Below are positions 56,573 through 64,000 of a stretch of 64,000 bases of DNA, in pieces. The translations under genes and the position numbers were made by a program. The notes under the pieces were generated by a model. The model did no database searches and was not told the DNA's origin. It saw only the letters and a list, made by a program, of their open reading frames with translations. Source of the stretch: Lantana camara (taxonomy: Eukaryota > Streptophyta > Magnoliopsida > Lamiales > Verbenaceae). Location of the stretch: positions 96,444,001 through 96,508,000 of the forward strand of contig CM074858.1 of NCBI GenBank assembly GCA_037501455.1. The letters are read 5' to 3'. Every line of letters starts with the position of its first letter. Within the stretch, counting starts at the first letter, position 1.

Positions 56573-57649
56573 ACTTCAACCTTTTTGTAATGGCCCGTCC
56601 GTGGCAGGGAATGTTTTTCTTTAATGAAAAGCGCGGTGTAATAATTCCCAAGAATGCATTTATATAACAGTAAGTATTTAATTCTTTGTTTTTGTTATCC
56701 ATTTGTTTTCTTATTTGATCTAATGATTCGAGCGCCAAAAGACCTACTCCGTGTTGAGCATCCTTCACGTTGAACGGTCTACGCAATACATCAATCGTTT
56801 CAAAAACTACACTGTCCAGGTGTTGATGTTCATCCACCTATAACAGTTTGAGCGACTTGTAAGAATAAATCCTAAAAATGAGCGCGTCGGACAATGGGGA
56901 GCGCAACGCTCATCTTGCGCCGTCTGAGTGCTCACCGCTCCAGCACGTGCCCGCAATGACCCCATCTGACCCTCATCCAATTGGGTAAGAGCACGCTCGT
57001 AAATAGTGGATGCCACTAACACTACGGCTACGCTCGTTTTAACCCTTACTAAGCCAATCCTACAGGCCAAATGTCTGCGGCCGACACTCAACTGAATCTT
57101 TAGGGATTTCCTAAGTTCAAATTCAAGCCTCAAGGAAAATACCGCCAGGGGATGTTCATGAGGACCACCCTCGCGCCTGTATCTCCCCAAAGGTTTTTTA
57201 AGTCCAAATGCATAGTTCATTTCTACTATGGCCAGGGAACCCTCCTAAGGGTCACCCTCGCGCCCATACTTGCAATAAGCCAACCGCCTGACGTCGCGAG
57301 AATCTAAGCTTAATACGCATGGTGATAAGTGTCAGTGGACCGTCGTAAAAGACACTCTGGCCTACTTACACACTTATCTCGAACGCTCGCACAACAGACA
57401 TCAATATGAAAGTGGTGAGCGCAATGGAATAACGTCATTCATTATTTAAAAGCAAACAAGACAACATCCAGACATCCAGACATTCAGATATTTAAAAACA
57501 CAAAGAAGTCCAAGTATGTTAGAAAGTGACAAAGAGGATCCAAAATATTCAGGAAACAAAGGAAGAATTAAATACAAGAATAAAATTGTTCATAAAGGGA
57601 AAGAGGCATTCGAGCGAACAAGAGCAAGAAAATGGTAGCCTTGGAAGCT
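56573..57649 (+). repeat. Gypsy-2 non-coding spacer with degenerate repeats
   Basis: No credible ORF. Modules containing CCAGGG...ACCCTCGCGCC occur at about 57145 and 57231, with a weaker third at about 57333, a period of about 90-100 bp. Tail-to-tail convergence of sense and antisense transcription falls here, so both poly(A) sites are expected in it. Confidence 0.7.
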
Positions 57650-60514
57650 TCATTGGGCCGGAGCGTCAGGCTCAGGAAGGGCGGTTGAAAGGGGAACTGG
57701 GGCCAACACGTTAGCGTCAGAAGTTTGGGCCTCGCCGGGTTCCTCCGCATCCTCCACGTCCATAAGCGTGCCCTCATCTTCTATCATGAGAGGCTCGGGA
57801 TCCCTCCGGTTAGCGGCAATGAACTCCCTTTGGAGCGTCTCCACCAATTCCTGATACTCAGGCTCCGCCAGATTATCCGTGGGATCCTCCTCCTGGACCA
57901 TTGGCTCGCCGTTCTCATCAAGATCCATGCGCAGACGAGCGTCGGAACGAGCGCTTTCCGGGGCCAGTCCAAACCTCACCATCTGCCCAATCGCCTTGTG
58001 AAAGAAGCGTCGAGCATTATCGAAGCATTGGATGTTGGCCGCGAACACAAAGGCCTTAGAGCGCACAAATTTCTTCACCGCCTCCCAAGATACCTTCGCC
58101 TCCAAGCCCTGTATTTTGCCCTGCAAATCAGCGAAGGCCTTGTTGGCTGCCTCGTTCTGGCGGGTGCTTTCCGCTAACTGCTCACCCAGTTCCCCATTTT
58201 GAGCCCTCAGCTGGTCTCGCTCCTCCTTCATTTTCTTGTGACGCTCATCAAGGGTAAGGTAGGCCTCGTCCGTCTTTCGAAGGTTCTCCCTCGCCTGGTC
58301 CAAATCACGTTGGGTTGTGGTCAGTTGAGCATGGAGGTTGTTGTAATCCTCTTGCAGTTGGACCGGGTCAGAGACGCGCAGCAATTTCTTGTACTTGGCT
58401 TTATGCTCAGAATATGCTTGCGCTCGCCCTTGCAAGTTCTTCAGCCTCGGGATTACCTCCTGTAAGCAATAAACGAGGGTCATAATCCGAACGTGGAAGG
58501 AAGAAAAGAAGATTTGATATAGGGGAATAAAGAATTACCGTCAAAAGGACGTGGCATGCATCATCCGCAACGCGGGCGGCATCATGATTGTTCAGCTTGT
58601 CATGGTCGCCGGAAAATTGTAGTTTTCCAACGATGTCGGAGACAAGGTTGACGGAGTAAGCGCTCTTCTTTAGGAGTACAGGGCCCTCAGTCCGCTGCCG
58701 CTTATAGCGAGAGTCACCCTTGCAGCCTATCTTCCAAAATACTTCATCCTCCGAAGATGAAGTGTCGCTGCCCTCGCCGCGGTGGCCCACGACCACCTCT
58801 TTACCCTTGCCTGAAATGGGGAGAGAGTCTGGCATCCTCTTTCTCTTCCCCTGACGGTCGGCACGGAGGATCTCGTGAATACGGATGGGCTCCCCCGAGC
58901 GATTCCGTGACCCGCTGGAACTGAGGGAGATTGGGCCCACGGGGGCAGCCGGCGGAGGAGTGGCCTCGTGGGTACCCTCCAACGTTAAATCCTCGATTGG
59001 GCCCCTCGGAGGAACTTCATTTCCTGCGCCCCCACGGGCCTGCCCTTGTCCTCTGCCCGCCGCTCGACGATTTACCCTCGCCCTCGGTGGGCGGTTCTGC
59101 TGTGTTTGCGGCTGTTGAGGATCCGCGGCGGGCCCTTGAGCACCCAACATCCGTGAAAGGGCCTCAGCATTCATCCCTCGTGAGAGTATTTGGATACCTG
59201 CAAATGAAGGGGAACGAGCGTCAGAAGAACGGTTGTTTGAACTGTATAAACAAGGAAACAGGGATAACTGCCAGTCAGAGAACTATTCTAAAGGTTAGAG
59301 ATGTTAGTTCCTAGAATCTAACCGTCGAGGGCCATGATGTCAGTAGGCGGATGGAGTATCATTTCAGGGGGGCAGGATAATCCGTATCGGAACAACACTC
59401 CTTCATTCTTCACTAAGGTCTCCGCCTCAATCCACTTCTTTTCAGCCCTCATCTCGAGCGCCAACCCCATCGCCCACTCCTCAAAATCCTTGTTCCTCAT
59501 CCTCTCCCTAACCAGTGGACCCTCACCATGAACCAGCCATTGCCGGTGAACTCCGAAAATTCCGCCGGGAGCCCCCACGAAAAAATATTTTTCCTTCCAG
59601 TGCTCGCCATATGAGGAAGATGGAGAATTTATCATCTTAAAGCCTGATTTGGCCTGAGCGTAGTAAAATCCATCTGTGGGCGACGAGCGCGGTGAGCGGG
59701 CCGCTTGGATCAAGCTGTCAAAATTGATGATCGAGGGTGCTTTGCCCAGGGCCTTCATCGTTATTATGAACGTGTTGATTAGGGCTATGCCGTTGGGAAG
59801 AATTTGTGAAGGGCAAAGCCCTAAGTGTTGGTAGATGTTGGCGGCCTCGCGAGCGATGGGAAACCTCAGACCCCCAGCAAGAACGGCGTCCCAGTATACA
59901 GTCAGCATCCCGGGCGGTGGTCGATTGGCTCTTTCTCCCTCCTCCGGGAGCCTCATGGGAAACACGGCTTCATCCCAATATGCCTTCGCCCTCAACTCAT
60001 CCAAGTCACCGAGGGTCAGAATACTCTCAATTTCATCCGGAGACCTGTCAGTCTGATGGCGGTTGTCTTGCCTTACTCGAGTGACAGGCTCCTTGCCTCT
60101 CCTGTGACGCCTCCTGGAAGGTTCAGCCTCGAATGGACGCCCGGATGGTCCCGCTTCACCCTCGGGAGCCGCCATCGCTACTGTGATCCTGTGATCTTGG
60201 GGTCTCACAGCACTGTTCAAAACTGGGAGGGCTCTTTCCCCTTGTCTCATCATCTCCATCACATTGTCCATCTCCTCAAAAGGATCTTCCTGCTCACCGA
60301 GAACACGCTCGTCCATCCCTTGAACAACAGCGTTCACCTCTTCCTCCCCGGCGTCAACTGGAGCCTGGGCCACCGATATAGCCATGGGAATACCTCCAAT
60401 TGGGTGCGCCCTAGTTAGGGGAACGGCCACGGGGACATCGCCATGAGGAGAAGAGCTCCCCACGGACATCTCCTCAATCTCCCGCACATAATCATCGGCT
60501 TGATTTCCGGCCAT
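57650..60514 (-). CDS. Gypsy-2 antisense three-exon gene (about 886 aa), function unknown
   Basis: Opposite to gag-pol. Exon 1 60514-59323, exon 2 59197-58539, exon 3 58459-57650, with GT-AG introns of 125 and 79 bp. Lengths 1192, 659 and 810 nt keep one frame. I start at the ATG at 60514 (MAGNQADDYVREIEEMSVG), equivalent to gypsy-1, not at the upstream in-frame TTG. Exon 1 has GGLRFPIAREAANIY...LCPSQILPNG, similar to the 'putative gypsy type transposon' family (PF04195, from memory), and RRRHRRGKEP. Exon 2 has GKRKRMPD and SSSEDEV. Exon 3 has a coiled coil of about 100 residues (HAQLTTT... to GLEAKV), then an acidic Pro-rich end. The basic patches suggest nuclear location. Antisense ORFs are known in Tat elements; the product's role is not. 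Confidence 0.82.
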
Positions 60515-60798
60515 GGTCAATTTTCAATTTTTCGGAAATGGGATTTCTCACAGAAAGATTAAGGGAGGATAAAGCTTCCAGGAACCAATTCAATGGTGGA
60601 TAGCGGTTTTTCCCTCAAGGGTTTGTCTCACACAACCTAAAGCTAATGTTAGCACAGGGGAAATAAAAAATAACCAGGAGTTTTCTTTTACCTAAGATCT
60701 GGAGAAGAAGAAATTCGCCGGAGCAAAAGGCTCTTGCTATGGATATGCTTGAAGGAAGTCTGAATGCGTGAAAAAGCTTCCAAGGCCCTGCAAACCCT

Positions 60799-60806
60799 TA
60801 TTTATA
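60799..60806 (-). promoter_or_regulatory. Candidate TATA box of gypsy-2 antisense gene
   Basis: Minus strand CCCCTATAAATAAGGG, about 290 bp upstream of the antisense ATG, at the same place as in gypsy-1. Conserved minus-strand TTAGGTAAAA near 60691 (gypsy-1 about 16628) could be a 5'-UTR splice donor, but I could not fix an acceptor. Confidence 0.6.
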
Positions 60807-61091
60807 GGGGAGATGGAACAGGGATTAGGTTTGAAAATTCAAAAAGGCAATCATTTCCCGCCTGGGAAACCCCCCACTTTTGGTAACCGCCTCACGTCTC
60901 CCGGAGTCCACGCGCCCACGTTCCCACTCAGCATTAAATGCGGACTTGACAGCATTTAATGCGATGTCAGTTTGTGTCCGTTACAGAAGGCCAGCAGTTT
61001 CCTCGAGGGTAATGCCCCGTCCCTCGGATATTTAAAATTCAGGATTCCTTCTTTATAAATTCTACAGTACGCTCGATGCGATACTACAGAA

Positions 61092-61105
61092 TTTGGGGGG
61101 CAAAA
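61092..61105 (+). other. Gypsy-2 polypurine tract
   Basis: AATTTGGGGGGCAAAA abutting the 3' LTR, same as gypsy-1. Confidence 0.87.
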
Positions 61106-61949
61106 TGATGAGGCCTGAAAATCACTCTCGAATCAGAGCCGTCCACGTGGCCGCACACCGCTGACTAATACCCTGACGCTCGCCTTGGTGGGCTCATGGG
61201 CCTTCACGCCGCTCAATTGCCAGCTAATGTCATCCATCAGTCAGCGGATGACCATTCGGACCGAGGGCCCTAACCAATGGGTTTGACGCTCGTACAGCGG
61301 CCCTCGAGGTTATCCTTCACAGGGAAGCACCCACATGTGGGCCCCACTAATACGCTCGGTATTCCGACGCTCAAGGATCATATATCGCGAGGAGGCCACC
61401 CATGCATTCTTCGAGCGTCACCAACGTTCGGGCATATCCATGCCCCGTTTCGCTGGATCCGAACCTCGGCAAAAAGAATCTTAGGCCCATCCCCCGCGTA
61501 ACCCTCGTCAACAACCTCTGACACAAAAGTACTGTGCACCGCGCACCTGACACGCCGTCACCCTTTTCAGGGATGTCATTCTCACTCCACCAAAGTCTGA
61601 CGCGTATTAGGGCAACACAGGTTTGGGACCACATGGTCAATTTACCCATCTACCCCCATCCCTAACATATAAATAGGAGAGAAGCCATGCATTCTCTCCC
61701 AAGTGATCATCTGCATACTAAACCACACACACTGTTCTGGGCATTTTCTCGTTAATCTTCTCAAGCTTTTCATTTCGCCACAGTAACACTACCTTTGTAG
61801 CTTGCACACTTGGTGTTATCCTAGCTGGAAGAACCCACGCTCAAAAGGAAACCCAGATCCTGAGGCTCTCACGCCTGTGATGGTCTTTCCCTTTTCAAAC
61901 AAATTCTAAAGTGTTGTTGCATTAGGAAACTCAGATTCCTGCACCATCA
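61106..61949 (+). repeat. Gypsy-2 3' LTR
   Basis: 844 bp. Differs from the 5' LTR only by C to T in ACACACYGTTCTGG (about 61731), as far as I can see by eye. Followed by ACTAT. Confidence 0.96.
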
Positions 61950-61954
61950 ACTAT

Positions 61955-63544
61955 AATGATTCTTGTCAGTGCAGATGTTAAAATTAGCTACTAGTTAAGG
62001 TTTAATAAGCACCATATCTATTTTTAAATATTGAAACATCAAGGATGCAATGTCATGATTGTGGAACATGGAGGACCAGATTTGAATTCGTGATAAACTT
62101 GAAGGATGAAACTGTAATTATCCCCCAGGACATGTTATTAGTGTAATCCTAAGTCACATAATGTGGATGCGCGAGCGGGTGCGAATGCGGGTGCGGATGC
62201 GCCAATTCGTAAGATTTTAATAAAATGAGAGTGCGAGAGCGCCTTAAAGTGTTTAATAAAAAATATTTTAAATAATTATATTCATAATATAACTTTATTT
62301 TATTTAACTTTATATATAAAAACTTGATTTTGTTTAACTATCGATAATAATATATAACTTAATTTCATCATTTTACGATGATCATATGTTAAATCAAAAA
62401 ATTAAAATTCATCTTTCATATTGTTATACGTGTGTATTAAATAAATTTTAGGTCTTCTTAAAGCGAGAAATGTACACAAATTCGTCAATGTGAAGAACTA
62501 AAATTTTAAGTCATCTTAAAGCGAGCAATGCACACAAATTCGCCAGTGAGTTAAGTATAATAGGAGAATTATGTGATCTAGGTATAATCCGTCACTACTT
62601 TCATTTCTACCATGAATATTTTCAAATATTCTTTTGAGAAATTAATATATAACTATTTTGTTTTGAAAATCTAATTTTGGCAGGAAAATTCTATTGGAAA
62701 TTCAAATTGGACATTAGAATGAAGCAATACTCGAAGGTTTGGGTAGAGAATCCTTAAAATTTAAAAGTTGGATATAAAGTGCAAAACGTTCCAAGTGTTG
62801 GGGGTGAAAAAATTAAAAATCAAACTCTTATATTTTTTTCCATTTTTAAAAGTAGTTGTATTTTTATTTTTTCAGATTTATATTAAATCACAAATCTCAG
62901 CTGTTGTATTTATGATATCCATATAGTTTTTTCGTGTTCTCTTTACCTATTATTATATTTTTGTTATTATTATTATTTTTTTTGTTGCTTATTATGCTTT
63001 TTCTTTTTGGCGTTTCTTATTTGCTATGTTTCTCTGTAGGATTAAAATACATTATTCTTAAAATAGATTTATTAGTAGGAAATCCTTTTTAATTTGGTGC
63101 TCTAGAGTTGGTTTCTAATTTATTTACATTATATGTTATATGATTTCTTTTTTCTTTTTTTAAATAAGAATCGATTAAGACGATTGTAGGAATTTTACAA
63201 TGCTTCCAATTCATCTATATATTCAAACCAAAAGCTACATAAAGAACTTAATAAAAGCATGACAAGAAACCCTAATCTAGCCTAAATCGCCCTAATTGTA
63301 ACATTGACTGTTAAATCTAAAACAAACCTTAAAAGAGATGTTGTATTATAATTCACACCCCAAAAATGGGTGGGCAAAACCACAAAATAAAAGGACGTAA
63401 ACATGCTATCATCCGGAATGCCCAGTGTTGGTGCCCATCGCATGGAACATTACGCAAAGGTGGTTCCTGTAATTACGCTGACTCCAAGTGGTATCATCGA
63501 TAAAATCTCATGAGTGTAGGAACATACACCACTTGAACGTAATG
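61955..63544. other. AT-rich interval without a gene
   Basis: No ORF over 60 codons that looks coding and no known repeat end. It holds a G-rich phrase of GCGGGTGCG/GAATGCGG units (62168-62202) and a 58-bp tandem duplication (62443-62558). Confidence 0.65.
62443..62558. repeat. 58-bp imperfect tandem duplication
   Basis: AAATTTTAGGTCTTCTTAAA at 62443 recurs as AAATTTTAAGTCATCTTAAA at 62501, and the match continues through AAGCGAG, ACACAAATTCG and CAGTGAG/CAATGTG. Confidence 0.85.
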
Positions 63545-63733
63545 TGTTAGAATATCTAGCTAAGGAAAGGATTGACTTACCAGGTTTAGTCCCATAATTC
63601 CTGTAATTAGTTTGATTCTTTGAGATTGTGTTGGGTCTTATATATATCCTAGACTAGGGATTAACGATGTAACACAGAAAATACAAGCAAAATGAATACA
63701 ATACAATACTTTTTTCCCAAATGCCATTATCCA
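63545..63733 (+). repeat. Candidate short copia-type LTR (189 bp)
   Basis: Starts TGTTAGAATATC and ends TTATCCA. Contains a TATA-like TTATATATATCC near 63638, and an initiator-Met-type PBS follows three bases later. The partner LTR would be outside the window. Confidence 0.5.
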
Positions 63734-63736
63734 AAA

Positions 63737-63750
63737 TGGTATCAAAGCAG
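63737..63750 (+). other. Candidate primer binding site (initiator Met tRNA type)
   Basis: TGGTATCAAAGCAG, one mismatch from TGGTATCAGAGC over the core. Confidence 0.6.
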
Positions 63751-63837
63751 TGTTGAGATCCTAGGAACTCAGCATTAACATCATCGTTCCATACCTATCT
63801 CGGAGCCTTATCAGCCAGAACCTACAACCAAACAAAA

Positions 63838-64000
63838 TGTCAATTTCAACCAAGAACAGCCAAGAACAGAGGCTGTATCAAGAATCAAAACCGGATGTGG
63901 AATCAGCTTCCGCCACCATACACCGGGAAGCCGCCCAACCCCAAACCCTCAAGGCGGCAACCAGCAGACGCGGCGACGGCGACGGACGCCGCCCATCACC
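63838..64000 (+). CDS. Candidate start of a retrotransposon gag, cut by window edge
   Basis: An ATG about 100 bp after the PBS opens a frame (MSISTKNSQEQRLYQESKPD and on) that stays open to the window edge, 54 codons. No domain can be recognised in so short a stretch. The call depends on the LTR and PBS upstream. Confidence 0.35.

Larger units (their letters stand above)
49507..61949 (+). mobile_element. Ty3/gypsy retrotransposon 'gypsy-2' (Tat/Retand-like), intact
   Basis: A 12,443-bp element. LTRs 49507-50350 and 61106-61949 (844 bp each, one difference seen by eye). PBS 50355, gag-pol 50450-56572 without a stop, spacer, antisense three-exon gene 57650-60514, PPT 61092. Target duplication ACTAT at 49502-49506 and 61950-61954. 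Every part needed for autonomous movement appears present, so it is probably recently inserted and possibly active. Confidence 0.96.

Noticed and set aside
60518..60520. Upstream TTG as start of the gypsy-2 antisense gene
   Set aside because: Non-ATG; the ATG at 60514 aligns with the gypsy-1 start.

Overview
This window is repeat-dense plant nuclear DNA, and I see no ordinary single-copy host gene in it. The evidence is the type of transposons present: Ty3/gypsy elements of the Tat (Retand-like) lineage with a second RNase H, Ty1/copia elements with roughly 2 kb LTRs, Tekay/Del-like gypsy LTRs, L1-type LINEs with a plant-style zf-RVT and RNase H tail, a MULE with a 9-bp target duplication, and a tRNA-derived SINE. 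An angiosperm, probably a eudicot, is the best guess; I cannot name the species. Layout, left to right: (1) 1-26446 is a minus-strand gypsy LTR (its start, TGTGACACCCC, reads leftward from 26446) split by a copia element, 'copia-1' (2823-26101, TSD CCTAA). Copia-1 is itself split by a Tat gypsy element, 'gypsy-1' (5476-17885, TSD ACGCC). (2) 26447-about 40230 is a minus-strand LINE, 'LINE-1', which hosts that gypsy LTR at its left edge and a second copia, 'copia-2' (28551-38537 minus, TSD GAAAT). The left part is therefore nested four deep: LINE-1, then gypsy LTR, then copia-1, then gypsy-1. (3) About 41190-45100 is a plus-strand LINE fragment, 'LINE-2', carrying a short SINE that in turn carries a MULE (41327-43149, 9-bp TSD). 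(4) 45674-49141 is a solo Tekay-like LTR (TSD GCCCA). (5) 49507-61949 is a young and apparently complete Tat element, 'gypsy-2' (TSD ACTAT), with LTRs differing at one site by eye and an uninterrupted 2040-codon gag-pol. (6) 61955-64000 is mostly featureless AT-rich DNA, with a candidate small copia-type element running off the right edge. How the parts work together: in gypsy-2 the LTR supplies the sense promoter (TATA box), a TGGCGCC-type primer binding site and a polypurine tract. One polyprotein encodes gag, protease, RT, a degenerate RNase H, a second intact RNase H and integrase. On the opposite strand, between pol and the 3' LTR, both gypsy elements carry a three-exon gene with matching GT-AG introns, the same exon phases and its own TATA box. 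In the decayed gypsy-1 this antisense gene has a single stop codon, whereas gag-pol is riddled with stops and frameshifts. The antisense transcription unit is the most interesting feature here. Antisense ORFs are known in the Tat lineage, but the conserved splicing and dedicated promoter are read directly from this sequence and merit testing.
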